From positions 32,299 through 96,298 of the forward strand of contig NZ_SSXU01000016.1 in NCBI RefSeq assembly GCF_009469605.1: a stretch of 64,000 bases of DNA. The letters run 5' to 3'. The DNA comes from Zoogloea sp. 1C4. Lineage in GTDB: Bacteria; Pseudomonadota; Gammaproteobacteria; Burkholderiales; Rhodocyclaceae. Every line of letters starts with the position of its first letter. Positions within the stretch are counted from its first letter, which is position 1. Shown one piece after another: positions 1 to 9,375 of the stretch. Below the pieces are notes generated by a model. It saw only the letters and a list, made by a program, of their open reading frames with translations. It was not told the DNA's origin and did not search any database. The translations under genes were made by a program, and so were the position numbers.

Positions 1-982
1 GGTGACGCTGCTCAACCAGTGGCTGCAGGATTTCCTGCCGCGGGTGTTCGGCCATTCGGGCAACTTCGAGATCATCATCTTCGGCATGTTGCTGCTGCTC
101 ATCCTGCACCGGGCGCGGGAGGGCTTGTGGCCGGCGGTGCTGCGGCTCCTGCGGGTGAAGGCGCCGCCCAAGCCGGTGTCGGATTCCGCCGCCGCGCTGC
201 CGCGCCGGACGATGCCGACCCGCGGCGAGACGATCCTCGAAGTGAAGGACGTGACGCGCCGGTTTGGTGGCCTCGTCGCCAACAACAACATGAACTTCAG
301 CGTGAAGGCCGGCGAGATCCTGGCGCTGATCGGCCCCAACGGCGCCGGCAAGAGCACCATGTTCAACCAGATCTCCGGCGTGGATACGCCCACCTCGGGC
401 GAGATCATCTTCAATGGCAAGGCGGTGGCGGGGCACGACTCCCGCGAGATCGCCCGCCTTGGCATGAGCCGCAGCTTCCAGCACGTGCGCCTGCTGCCGC
501 GGATGAGCGTGCTGGAGAACGTCGCCATCGGCACCCATCTGCGCGGCTCGACCGGCGTCTTCCCCGCCGCCTGGCGCCTCGACCGCAAGGAAGAGGAACG
601 CCTGCTGGCCGAAGCCGCCCGGCAGATCCGCCGGGTGGGGCTGGAGGCCCACATGCACGACGAGGCCGGCTCCCTGGCCCTGGGCCAGCAGCGCATCGTC
701 GAGATCGCCCGGGCGCTGGCGGCCGACCCGTGCCTGCTGCTGCTGGACGAGCCGGCTGCCGGCCTGCGCTTCAAGGAGAAGGAGGCCCTGGGCGAGCTGC
801 TCAAGAAGCTGAAGGCCGAGGGCGTGGCGATCCTGCTGGTCGAGCACGACATGGACTTCGTGATGGGGCTGGTCGATCGGATCGTGGTGATGGAGTTTGG
901 CGAGAAGATCGCCGAGGGCCTGCCGGAGGAAATCCAGCAGAACGAGCGTGTGCTCGCGGCCTATCTGGGAGGTGTGGAATGA
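1..982 (+). CDS. livG: LivM-LivG fusion, branched-chain/aromatic-acid ABC transporter permease-ATPase (5' truncated)
   Basis: The reading frame is open to the left window edge, so the gene is 5' partial. The first ~50 visible residues are hydrophobic (FEIIIFGMLLLLIL) and look like the last membrane helix of a LivM-type permease. They are joined by a short linker to a complete LivG-type ATPase with Walker A GPNGAGKST (visible residues 111-119), a LALGQQ signature and Walker B LLLLDEP. Such permease-ATPase fusions are known in HAAT-family importers. The stop codon overlaps the livF start by 4 bases (ATGA), so the two are co-translated. Beside a BoxR-type regulator, the cargo may be benzoate or another aromatic acid rather than an amino acid; this is inference. 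Confidence 0.85.
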   Translation, partial: VTLLNQWLQDFLPRVFGHSGNFEIIIFGMLLLLILHRAREGLWPAVLRLLRVKAPPKPVSDSAAALPRRTMPTRGETILEVKDVTRRFGGLVANNNMNFSVKAGEILALIGPNGAGKSTMFNQISGVDTPTSGEIIFNGKAVAGHDSREIARLGMSRSFQHVRLLPRMSVLENVAIGTHLRGSTGVFPAAWRLDRKEEERLLAEAARQIRRVGLEAHMHDEAGSLALGQQRIVEIARALAADPCLLLLDEPAAGLRFKEKEALGELLKKLKAEGVAILLVEHDMDFVMGLVDRIVVMEFGEKIAEGLPEEIQQNERVLAAYLGGVE

Positions 983-1740
983 ACGGCGGTGGAATGAGCA
1001 CGCTGCTCGAAGTGCAGGACCTGCGGGTCAATTATGGCAAGGTCGAGGCGGTCCATAACGTCAGCCTCACCGTGGGCGCCGGCCAGATCGTCACGGTGAT
1101 CGGCCCCAACGGCGCCGGCAAGACCACCAGCCTCGCGGCGATCATGGGGCTGATGAACTCGTCCGGGCGCATCGTCTTCGACGGCCACGCCCAGCGCCGC
1201 GCCAACGTGGAGAAGCGGGTGATCCAGGGCCTCGCCCTGGTGCCCGAGAAGCGCGACCTGTTTGGCGAGATGAGCGTCGAGGACAACCTGCTGCTGGGCG
1301 CCTTCCAGCGCTACCGCCAGGGGCACCGGGATCAGGCGAAGACGATGGACGAGGTCTTCGAGCTCTTCCCGCGGCTCAAGGAGTGGCGCGATCAGGCGGC
1401 GGCCACCATGTCGGGCGGCGAACGCCAGATGCTCGCCATCGGCCGCGCCCTGATGGGCAAGCCCAAGCTGCTGATGCTCGACGAACCGAGCCTGGGCCTC
1501 GCGCCGCTGATCGTGCGCGAGATCTTTCGCATCATCGCCGGCCTGCGCGAGCGGGGCGTGTCCATCCTGCTGGTGGAGCAGAACGCCCGCGCCGCGTTGC
1601 AGGTGGCCGACTACGCTTACGTGCTGGAGATGGGCGCGGTGGCAATGGAAGGCAAGGCCTCCGATCTCGCCGACGACCCGCGGGTGGTCGAGGCCTATCT
1701 GGGCTTCGGCAGCAAGCACCAGGACATGCTGGCCACGTAA
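979..1740 (+). CDS. livF: ABC transporter ATP-binding protein LivF
   Basis: This is the second ATPase of the HAAT importer, about 253 residues, the usual LivF length. Visible motifs are Walker A GPNGAGKTT (residues 42-50), the MSGGERQML signature and Walker B LLMLDEPSLGL, followed by the LivF-typical VEQNARAAL switch region. I chose the ATG at 979, which overlaps the upstream stop and has GGGAGG at a suitable distance. An in-frame ATG at 994 (MSTLLEV) is a reasonable alternative. It would energise uptake together with the upstream LivM-LivG protein; the periplasmic binding protein may lie left of the window, or may be the orphan at 11846. Confidence 0.9.
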   Translation: MNGGGMSTLLEVQDLRVNYGKVEAVHNVSLTVGAGQIVTVIGPNGAGKTTSLAAIMGLMNSSGRIVFDGHAQRRANVEKRVIQGLALVPEKRDLFGEMSVEDNLLLGAFQRYRQGHRDQAKTMDEVFELFPRLKEWRDQAAATMSGGERQMLAIGRALMGKPKLLMLDEPSLGLAPLIVREIFRIIAGLRERGVSILLVEQNARAALQVADYAYVLEMGAVAMEGKASDLADDPRVVEAYLGFGSKHQDMLAT

Positions 1741-1779
1741 CACGTCGAACCGTTGGGCGATCGCCTGTCAGGCGCTAAA

Positions 1780-2748
1780 ATGTGCGATTGCAAAAAAATG
1801 ACAGGCGACATCGTGGCAGCGGAGCAGGACGAGAAGGAAGTCCAGACGGAAGTGCAGGCCGACGTACCAGCCGAAACCCAATCGGCCGGGCTGGATGCGG
1901 ATTCGGCGGCGCTGCTGGCGGTGCTGGCCCGCAACATCCGCCATTTCCGCGGCCAGCGCGGCATGACGCGCAAGAACCTGGCCGAGCAGTCCGGCGTGTC
2001 GCTGCCGCATCTGGCGCGCATGGAAAGCTCCCAGGGCAACGTGTCGGTGGTGGTGCTGGGCAAGGTGGCGAAGGCCCTCAATCAGTCGGTGGCGAGCCTC
2101 TTCGGCGACGAAGAAGCCCGCGCCGGCGACCTCAACCTGATCGTCGAATTCCTCAAGCGCCAGCCGGTGTCCAACCTCGCGCGCATCCGCGAGCAGATCT
2201 TTGCGGATTTCCAGCCCGCCGAAGGCGTGCGCAAGGATCGCATCGTGCTCACCGGGCTGCGCGGCGCCGGCAAATCGACGGTCGGGCAGGCTCTGGCCAC
2301 GCGCCTCGGCCGGCCCTTCGTCGAGCTCAACCGCGAGGTGGAAGAAGAAGCCGGCCTCAGCCTGCAGGAAATCATCACCCTCTACGGCCAGTCGGGCTAC
2401 CGTAATCTCGAGCGGCGCTGCCTGGAGCAGGTGGTGGTGAAGCACCCGCAGGTGGTGCTCGCCACCGGCGGCGGCATCGTCGCCGAACCGCTCACCTACG
2501 AGATCCTTCTCAACTCCTTCTTCACCGTGTGGCTCCACGCCGAGCCCGATACCCACTTCCGCCGGGTGATGGATCAGCACGACATCCGCATCGCCAAACC
2601 GGCCCTCCACCGCGAGGCGATGGACAACATCCACCGCACGCTGGAGGCCCGCGATCACCTGTACCGCATGGCCGCGTTCGACGTGGATACGACGCGGCTG
2701 ACGGTGGATGAGGTGGTGGCGCGGATCGTGGGGCAGATGGCGGGCTGA
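1780..2748 (+). CDS. boxR: BoxR/BzdR-type repressor: XRE helix-turn-helix fused to shikimate-kinase-like domain
   Basis: The protein has about 322 residues in two parts. Residues ~45-108 form an XRE/Cro-type helix-turn-helix (RGMTRKNLAEQSGVSLPHLARMES). After a linker, residues ~153-320 resemble shikimate kinase, with P-loop GLRGAGKST and an ATGGG motif. This architecture is that of BzdR and BoxR of Azoarcus, which repress benzoate genes and bind benzoyl-CoA through the kinase-like domain. No aro genes are nearby, so a metabolic shikimate kinase is unlikely. I use the ATG at 1780; a TTG at 1753 and an ATG at 1798 are in frame and none has a strong ribosome site. BoxR rather than BzdR is an inference from a presumed box cluster to the left. 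Confidence 0.85.
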   Translation: MCDCKKMTGDIVAAEQDEKEVQTEVQADVPAETQSAGLDADSAALLAVLARNIRHFRGQRGMTRKNLAEQSGVSLPHLARMESSQGNVSVVVLGKVAKALNQSVASLFGDEEARAGDLNLIVEFLKRQPVSNLARIREQIFADFQPAEGVRKDRIVLTGLRGAGKSTVGQALATRLGRPFVELNREVEEEAGLSLQEIITLYGQSGYRNLERRCLEQVVVKHPQVVLATGGGIVAEPLTYEILLNSFFTVWLHAEPDTHFRRVMDQHDIRIAKPALHREAMDNIHRTLEARDHLYRMAAFDVDTTRLTVDEVVARIVGQMAG

Positions 2749-2789
2749 CCGCCCGTTCAAACCGTCAGATTTGAGCGAAGGGTGACACG

Positions 2790-5210
2790 ATGAAGGGCGA
2801 GATCGTACGGGATGGTCTAATCACCGAAGCGGACACCTGCCGGGTGCTCGTCACGCCCCGCTTGATGGAGGCCGGCTGGGGAAGCGCGCCCCATGCCATC
2901 GGCGAGCAGCGCAGCTTCACCAACGGCCGCATCATCGTCGCGGGGGGAAAGGTTCGGCGCGGCAAGCTGAAAAGGGCTGACTACCTGCTGTATTACCGCC
3001 GGGACTATCCCTTGGCCGTGGTCGAGGCCAAGGAAAGCAATGTGCCGGCGGAGGCCGGCGTACAGCAGGCGCGTGAGTACGCCGAGATTCTCGGGCTGAA
3101 GTTCGCCTATGCCACCAACGGCCCGCGCATCATCGAGATTGACTACACCGCTGGCACCGAGCGTGAGGTCGATCGCTACCCCACACCCGATGAGCTCTTT
3201 GCCCGTTTGACCGCGGTGCAGTTGCTCCCACCGGACGCGGCTGCCCACCTGCTGGAGCCTTTCAACCTTGTTTCCGGCAAGGTGCCGCGCTACTACCAGC
3301 AGATTGCGATCCACCGCGTGATCGAGGCGATCCTCCGCGGTCAGACGCGCATCCTCGCCACCCTGGCTACCGGCACCGGCAAGACCTGTGTGGCCTTCCA
3401 GATCTGCTGGAAGCTCTGGAGCAGCCGCTGGAACCGCGCAGGCGAGTACCGTCGCCCGAAGATTCTGTTTCTTGCCGATCGCAACATCCTGGTCGATGAC
3501 CCGATGGCCAAAATGTTCGCGCCCTTCGGCGATGCACGCCACAAGATCGCCGGCGGCGACACGAGCCAGGGCCGGGACATGTACTTCGGCATCTATCAGG
3601 CACTCTCCACCGCTGGGGCCGAGGTGTTCCGCCAGTACCGCCCGGATTTTTTCGACCTGATCATCATTGACGAATGTCATCGCGGCTCCAGTCGCGACGA
3701 GAGCGCCTGGCGTGCAGTGCTGGATTACTTCGAGCCTGCGGTGCAGTTCGGGATGACCGCCACGCCACTGCGCGAGGAATCCCGCGACAGCTACGCGTAT
3801 TTCGGCAACCCGGTCTACACCTACAGCCTGCGCCAGGGAATCGAGGACGGTTTTCTTGCTCCTTATCGCGTGCATCGGGTCATCACCACCGTGGACGCCG
3901 CCGGCTGGCGCCCCAGCAAGAACGAACTGGATCGCTATGGCCGGCCCGTGCCCGACGAGGAATATCAGACCAAGGATTTCGAACGCGTCGTTGCCCTGCG
4001 CTCCCGTACGCGTGCCATGGCCCGGCATCTCACCGACCTGCTCAAGGGCACCGACCGTTTTGCCAAGACGCTCGTGTTCTGTGTGGATCAGGAGCATGCG
4101 GCCGAGATGCGGCAGGAACTCCTCAATCTGAACAGTGATCTTGTCAGGCAGTACCCCGATTACGTCTGCCGCGTCACCGCCGATGAGGGCGCAATCGGCC
4201 TCACCCACCTGTCGAACTTTCAGGACGTGGACAAGCCGACGCCCGTCATCCTCACCACATCCCAGCTGCTGACCACGGGCGTGGACGCCGAGATGGTCAA
4301 GAATGTGGTGCTGGCCAGGGTGGTGGGCTCCCGCTCCGAGTTCAAGCAGATCGTCGGTCGCGGCACCCGGCTGAAGGTCGATTACGGCAAGGAGTACTTC
4401 AACATCATCGACTTCACCGGCACGGCCACGCGTCACTTTGCCGACCCTGATTTCGATGGCGAGCCGGCCCGGATCGAAGAAGTTACCGTCGACGAGGCCG
4501 GCGATCCGGTGGGGGAGTCCGAGACGCTGCATGAAGCCGAGGTGCCAGTTGATGATCTGCCAGTCGAATACGGGCTTACCGAGGAGCAGTTCGGGCCGGA
4601 CGCTGGTCTGCCAATCAACCAGCCTCCGCCCGAACCGCGCAAGTTCTACGTCGATGGCGGAGAGGTGGAGGTGATCGGCCACCTCATCTACGACCTCGAC
4701 TCCGACGGCAAGAAGCTGCAGGTGGTGAAGTACACCGAGTATTCCGGCCGTTCCGTTCGCACCCTCTATCCCACCCGCGAGGCGCTGCAAACCGCCTGGG
4801 CCAACCCCGACACCCGCGCCGAGGTGCTGCGCGAACTCACCCGGCGGGGCATCAGCTTTGAAGAGCTGGCGGCCAACAGCGAACTACCGGATGCCGACCC
4901 CCTCGACCTGCTTTGCCATCTGGCCTGGAACGCGCCGCTGCTTACCCGGCGGCAGCGCGCAGACAGTGCGAGGCGGCAGGCCCGGGAGTTGTTCGCCCAA
5001 TACGGCGACACCGCCCGCGAAATCCTCACGCTGCTGCTCGACCGCTACATCGAGCGCGGCATCCTGCAGTTCAATGTGCTGTCCGAGCTGCTGAAGGTGA
5101 AGCCCTTCGACCGCTACGGAAATCCCACTGAAATCGCCACCCGCCACTTTGGCGGCGTGCGCGGCATGAAGGACGCCGTCGTCCGGCTCCAGCACGCGCT
5201 CTACCAATAA
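2790..5210 (+). CDS. hsdR: Type I restriction enzyme, R subunit
   Basis: The 806-residue DNA translocase and nuclease subunit starts the RM operon. The N-terminal nuclease domain has D64 and the E79-A-K81 pair expected of a PD-(D/E)xK site. The superfamily 2 helicase core shows LATGTGKT (about residue 192) and DECH (about 293), then GMTATP and a VGRGTRLK helicase motif. The C-terminal third is the EcoEI-type R-subunit tail that binds the methylase. It cuts DNA lacking the methylation made by HsdM/HsdS. The start at 2790 follows GAAGGGTGA. hsdM begins 15 bases after the stop. Confidence 0.93.
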   Translation: MKGEIVRDGLITEADTCRVLVTPRLMEAGWGSAPHAIGEQRSFTNGRIIVAGGKVRRGKLKRADYLLYYRRDYPLAVVEAKESNVPAEAGVQQAREYAEILGLKFAYATNGPRIIEIDYTAGTEREVDRYPTPDELFARLTAVQLLPPDAAAHLLEPFNLVSGKVPRYYQQIAIHRVIEAILRGQTRILATLATGTGKTCVAFQICWKLWSSRWNRAGEYRRPKILFLADRNILVDDPMAKMFAPFGDARHKIAGGDTSQGRDMYFGIYQALSTAGAEVFRQYRPDFFDLIIIDECHRGSSRDESAWRAVLDYFEPAVQFGMTATPLREESRDSYAYFGNPVYTYSLRQGIEDGFLAPYRVHRVITTVDAAGWRPSKNELDRYGRPVPDEEYQTKDFERVVALRSRTRAMARHLTDLLKGTDRFAKTLVFCVDQEHAAEMRQELLNLNSDLVRQYPDYVCRVTADEGAIGLTHLSNFQDVDKPTPVILTTSQLLTTGVDAEMVKNVVLARVVGSRSEFKQIVGRGTRLKVDYGKEYFNIIDFTGTATRHFADPDFDGEPARIEEVTVDEAGDPVGESETLHEAEVPVDDLPVEYGLTEEQFGPDAGLPINQPPPEPRKFYVDGGEVEVIGHLIYDLDSDGKKLQVVKYTEYSGRSVRTLYPTREALQTAWANPDTRAEVLRELTRRGISFEELAANSELPDADPLDLLCHLAWNAPLLTRRQRADSARRQARELFAQYGDTAREILTLLLDRYIERGILQFNVLSELLKVKPFDRYGNPTEIATRHFGGVRGMKDAVVRLQHALYQ

Positions 5211-5225
5211 CGAGAATTCACCCCA

Positions 5226-7061
5226 ATGGTCAGAAATACCGCCGCCACGCCCGGCGAAAAGAAGGCCCGTGCGCCCCGCAAGGCCCGCACGCCGCTCACC
5301 ACCCGCGAAAACCTCTCGGCTCTGATCGGCACCGCTCGCAAGATCCTGCGCAAGGACAAGGGGCTCAACGGCGACGTGGATCGCCTGCCGCTGCTCACCT
5401 GGGTGATGTTCCTCAAGTTTCTCGACGACCTTGAGATCGCTCACGCAGAAGAAGCCGAACTCGATGGCAAGCGCTACCAGCCCATCATCGAATCCCCTTA
5501 CCGCTGGCGCGACTGGGCGGCCCGTGACGATGGCATCAGCGGCGACGAACTGCTGGCCTTCATTGGCCAGGAGACCACCCGGCGTGCGGACGGCAGCACC
5601 GGCAAGGGCCTGTTTGCCTACCTCCGCGGGCTCGCTGGCGAGGGCGAGAAGGGCAGCCAGCGCGAAGTCATCGCCAACGTGTTCAAGGGCGTGCAGAACC
5701 GCATGGTCAGCGGCTATCTGCTGCGCGACATCATCAACAAGATCAACGCCATCCATTTCTCGGCCAGCGAGGAAATCCACACCCTCTCGCATCTGTATGA
5801 ATCCATGCTGCGCGAGATGCGCGACGCGGCTGGCGACGCGGGCGAGTTCTACACCCCGCGTCCGGTGGTGCGCTTCATGGTGCAGGTGACCGATCCGCGG
5901 CTGGGGGAAACTGTGCTCGATCCGGCCTGCGGCACCGGCGGCTTTCTGGTCGAGGCCTACGACCACATCGCCCGACAGGTGAACTCACCCGATTTGCGCC
6001 GCACCCTGCAGCACGACACCCTGTATGGCCAGGAGGCCAAGCCGCTGCCCTACATGCTGGCGCAGATGAACCTCCTGTTGCACGGGCTGGAGGCGCCGCA
6101 GATCGCCTACGGCAACACGCTCGAGCGCCGCATCAACGAGATCGGCCACAGCGAGCGGGTGGATGTCATTCTCACCAATCCGCCCTTCGGCGGAGAGGAA
6201 GAAGTCGGCATCAAGGCCAACTTCCCGGCCTCCATGCAGACAGCTGAAACCGCGCTCCTCTTCCTGCAGTACATCATGCGCAAGCTGCGGGTAGCCGGCG
6301 CCCCGGTGCCCGGCGGCAAGCCAGCCCTCCGCGGCGGTCGCGCTGCCGTGGTCGTGCCCAACGGCACGCTGTTTGGCGATGGCGTGTGCGCCGTCATCAA
6401 GGAGGAGATGCTCAAGGAGTTCAGGCTCCACACCATCGTGCGCCTGCCGCAAGGGGTCTTCGCCCCCTACACCGACATCCCGGCCAACCTGCTGTTCTTC
6501 GAGCGTGGCGGCCCGACCGACACCGTCTGGTATTACGAGCTGCCGCTGCCCGAGGGCCGCAAGAAGTACAGCAAGACCGCGCCGCTGCAGTTCGACGAGT
6601 TTGCCCCGGCCCTGGCCTGGTGGAGCGCCCGTGAAGAAGGCCCCCACGCCTGGAAGGTGGATTTTGCCGCCCGCCGCGCTGCGGCCCTTGAAGCCGCCAC
6701 TCCGCACTGGAATCACGCGAGCGCCGAGCGCGCCGCCGCCATGGCGCTGAGTAAGGCCATCCGCGAATCCGAGGGCGCGCTGGCGGCTGCCGGCACCAAA
6801 GACAAGGCAAAGCTCCAGCTGCGGCTGCGTGACCTCAAGGCCACGCAGCAAGCCCACGACTCGGCCGCCAAGGCTGCGCAGGCCCAGGGCGACGCGCTGT
6901 ACTGGCCCATCTACAACCTCGACATCAAGAACCCCAACGCCAAGGCGGGGCTGGAGCACGCGGATCCCAGGGATCTGATCGCCTCGATGCGCAGCCACGA
7001 GGCCGAGGTGATGCGGCTTCTGGGCGAGATCGAGGCCCTGGTTGCCGAGGTGCAGGCATGA
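5226..7061 (+). CDS. hsdM: Type I restriction-modification system, N6-adenine methyltransferase subunit
   Basis: This 611-residue protein has an N-terminal HsdM helical domain (residues ~25-170) and an N6-methyltransferase core. The SAM-binding motif is DPACGTGGF (about residue 235) and the catalytic motif is NPPFGG (about 317). The C-terminal segment from ~490 is Ala/Lys rich and predicted helical, as expected for contact with HsdS. It methylates adenine in the sequence chosen by HsdS and is needed for both modification and restriction. Its stop overlaps the next start by 4 bases, so translation is coupled to the inserted nuclease gene. Confidence 0.93.
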   Translation: MVRNTAATPGEKKARAPRKARTPLTTRENLSALIGTARKILRKDKGLNGDVDRLPLLTWVMFLKFLDDLEIAHAEEAELDGKRYQPIIESPYRWRDWAARDDGISGDELLAFIGQETTRRADGSTGKGLFAYLRGLAGEGEKGSQREVIANVFKGVQNRMVSGYLLRDIINKINAIHFSASEEIHTLSHLYESMLREMRDAAGDAGEFYTPRPVVRFMVQVTDPRLGETVLDPACGTGGFLVEAYDHIARQVNSPDLRRTLQHDTLYGQEAKPLPYMLAQMNLLLHGLEAPQIAYGNTLERRINEIGHSERVDVILTNPPFGGEEEVGIKANFPASMQTAETALLFLQYIMRKLRVAGAPVPGGKPALRGGRAAVVVPNGTLFGDGVCAVIKEEMLKEFRLHTIVRLPQGVFAPYTDIPANLLFFERGGPTDTVWYYELPLPEGRKKYSKTAPLQFDEFAPALAWWSAREEGPHAWKVDFAARRAAALEAATPHWNHASAERAAAMALSKAIRESEGALAAAGTKDKAKLQLRLRDLKATQQAHDSAAKAAQAQGDALYWPIYNLDIKNPNAKAGLEHADPRDLIASMRSHEAEVMRLLGEIEALVAEVQA

Positions 7062-8215
7062 CCGCGCCCGGCACCCCTGCCATCCTGGATCAGGCCGACT
7101 ACGCAGCCGTCCACGGCGGCATCGTCGCGCTGCTCGAGGCCGCCCGCCGCGCCGCGGCACGCAGTGTCAATGCCCTGATGACCGCCTCTTACTGGGAGAT
7201 CGGCCGGCGCATCGTCGAGTTCGAGCAGGGCGGGCAGGCGCGGGCCGAATACGGCGACGCCCTCATCCAGCGCCTGGCCGCCGACCTCACCCGAGCCTTT
7301 GGCCGCGGGTTTGGCGCACGCAACCTGGCGCAGATGCGCGCCTTCTACCTCGCCTGGCCCGCTGACCGGATTGTGCAGACGCTGTCTGCACAATCCGCGG
7401 CTTCGACGGCCATCGCCGACGCGCTGTCCCGCAAGTCGATCGATCTGTCCTTGCTGGCGCAGATGTTCCCCTTGCCCTGGTCGGCCTACGTGCGCCTGCT
7501 CTCGGTACGCAACCTCCAGGCCCGCGCCTTTTATGAGACTGAAGCCCTGCGCGGCGGCTGGTCGGTGCGCCAGCTCGACCGGCAGGTGAGCAGCCAGTTC
7601 TACGAGCGCACCGCCCTGTCGCACAACAAGGCCGCGATGCTGCGCCAGGGCGAGGCGGCCCTGCCGGATGACGGCATCACCCCCGAGCAAGCCATCAAGG
7701 ACCCCTTCATCCTGGAGTTTCTCAACCTCAAGGATGAATACTCCGAAGCCGAACTCGAGGACGCACTCATCCAGCACCTGGCCGACTTTCTGCTCGAGCT
7801 GGGTGACGACTTTGCGTTTGTGGGCCGCCAGCGCCGCCTGAGGCTGGACGACGCATGGTTTCGGGTCGACCTGCTGTTCTTCCACCGTCGCCTCAAGTGT
7901 CTGCTCGTCATCGACCTCAAGGTCGGCAGGTTTGGCTATGCCGACGCCGGCCAGATGCACCTGTACCTCAACTATGCCCGCGAGCACTGGATGAAGCCCG
8001 GCGAGAACCCGCCCGTGGGCCTGATCCTGTGCGCCGAAAAAGGCGCGGCCGAGGCCCACTACGCGCTGGAAGGCCTGCCCAACAAGGTGCTGGCCGCCGA
8101 ATACCAGACCGTGCTGCCCGATGAGAAGCTGCTGGCCGACGAACTGGACAAGACCCGGCGCGAGCTGGAGGCACGACGGATCGGGCGCGGTGATGCCGGG
8201 GAGGGCGCGGAATGA
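7058..8215 (+). CDS. yhcG: YhcG/DUF1016-family PDDEXK nuclease
   Basis: The 385-residue protein matches the YhcG family: an N-terminal DUF1016 winged-helix-like domain (SVNALMTASYWEIGRRIVEFEQGGQARAEYG at the start, cut here only by description) and a C-terminal PD-(D/E)xK nuclease domain around residues 215-370. The nuclease part shows the acidic ..RVDLLFF... strand and the LLVIDLKVG strand, consistent with a D...D-x-K site. It overlaps both hsdM and hsdS by 4 bases, so it is an integral cistron of the RM operon. Such genes often ride inside type I loci; whether it acts in restriction or as an accessory effector is unknown. Confidence 0.85.
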   Translation: MTAPGTPAILDQADYAAVHGGIVALLEAARRAAARSVNALMTASYWEIGRRIVEFEQGGQARAEYGDALIQRLAADLTRAFGRGFGARNLAQMRAFYLAWPADRIVQTLSAQSAASTAIADALSRKSIDLSLLAQMFPLPWSAYVRLLSVRNLQARAFYETEALRGGWSVRQLDRQVSSQFYERTALSHNKAAMLRQGEAALPDDGITPEQAIKDPFILEFLNLKDEYSEAELEDALIQHLADFLLELGDDFAFVGRQRRLRLDDAWFRVDLLFFHRRLKCLLVIDLKVGRFGYADAGQMHLYLNYAREHWMKPGENPPVGLILCAEKGAAEAHYALEGLPNKVLAAEYQTVLPDEKLLADELDKTRRELEARRIGRGDAGEGAE

Positions 8216-9375
8216 AGGCGTGGCCGAAAGTTGCGTTGGGTGAGTTGCTTCGACGTGCCGACGAGTTGGCCGTCGTCGACCCGGCGACTGAGTATCATGA
8301 AGTGACGGTTAAGCTATGGGGCAAGGGTGTTGTCAGCCGGGGTAAGGTGCTTGGCAGTGACGTTACATCGGTGCGTAGGGTTGTCCGGCGTGATCAATTG
8401 ATATTGTCGAAGATCGACGCACGTAATGGCGCGATCGGCTTGGTGCCGCCCGAGCTTGACGGAGCGATCGTCAGTAACGATTTCCCGTCCTTTGAGCTTC
8501 GTGATCCTCGGCGCTGTGATGCGGCATTCATGGGTTGGCTTGTCCGCTCGGCTCCCTTTGCAGAACTATGCAAGGCGGCGAGCGAGGGCACTACAAACCG
8601 AGTTCGCATAAAGGAGGGGCGCTTCCTAGATCAGCATTTAGCGCTGCCACCACTGGCCGAACAACACGCCCTCGTCGCCCGTCTCGATGCCCTCGCCGCA
8701 AAGACCCGACAGGTCGAGGTGCATCTGGATGCGGTCGAGCGCGATGCAGAGCACCTGCTGGCCCTGCGTTTCCGCGATGCCATTGCCGACGCGCCTTTGC
8801 GGCCGATGGCAGAAGTGGCTCCGTTAATACGACGGGAGCAATCCATTGAGCCTGATGGCTGCTATCCGGAGTTGGGTATCCGTTCATTCGGTAAAGGCTC
8901 CTTCCACAAACAGCCGCTGTCTGGTGGTGAGGTTGGCACGAAGCGTTTGTATCGGATAGAGCCGGGTGATCTGGTGTTTTCCAATGTGTTTGCTTGGGAA
9001 GGTGCTATTGCCATTGCCCAGCCTGAAGACACTGGCCGTTATGGCTCTCATCGCTTCATCACCTGCAAGGTGGATCCTGAACTTACAACGGCCGCCTTTT
9101 TACGCTATTACTTCTTGACGACCGGGGGCATGCTGAAAATCGGGGAGGCATCGCCGGGTGGAGCTGGCCGCAATCGGACGTTGGGCCTGAATAAGCTGAT
9201 GGCGATCGAAGTACCGACGCCACCGCTCTCCACCCAGCAAGCCTTCGACCGTCTGCAGGCAGAAGTCGTTGCCCTCAAGGCCAGACACGCCGCCATCCGC
9301 GAAGCCAACGCCGCGCTGCTGCCCGCGACGCTGGAGCGGGTGTTCGGCGCCGATGCCACCGGGCCGGCCCAATGA
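8212..9375 (+). CDS. hsdS: Type I restriction-modification system, specificity subunit
   Basis: The 387-residue protein has two half-repeats, each a target recognition domain followed by a conserved helix. The first domain spans residues ~1-140 and ends in LPPLAEQHALVARLDAL; the second spans ~200-330 and ends in TPPLSTQQAFDRLQAEV. The two recognition domains are clearly lower in GC than the surrounding genes (for example 8220-8640 and 8815-9180), as is usual for modular exchange of specificity. It chooses the bipartite DNA target for HsdM and HsdR. The start overlaps the nuclease stop by 4 bases. The target sequence cannot be read from the protein. Confidence 0.92.
   Translation: MKAWPKVALGELLRRADELAVVDPATEYHEVTVKLWGKGVVSRGKVLGSDVTSVRRVVRRDQLILSKIDARNGAIGLVPPELDGAIVSNDFPSFELRDPRRCDAAFMGWLVRSAPFAELCKAASEGTTNRVRIKEGRFLDQHLALPPLAEQHALVARLDALAAKTRQVEVHLDAVERDAEHLLALRFRDAIADAPLRPMAEVAPLIRREQSIEPDGCYPELGIRSFGKGSFHKQPLSGGEVGTKRLYRIEPGDLVFSNVFAWEGAIAIAQPEDTGRYGSHRFITCKVDPELTTAAFLRYYFLTTGGMLKIGEASPGGAGRNRTLGLNKLMAIEVPTPPLSTQQAFDRLQAEVVALKARHAAIREANAALLPATLERVFGADATGPAQ

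Noticed and set aside
2082..2748. True shikimate kinase gene
   Set aside because: The kinase-like part is fused to an XRE DNA-binding domain in the BzdR/BoxR arrangement, without aro neighbours.
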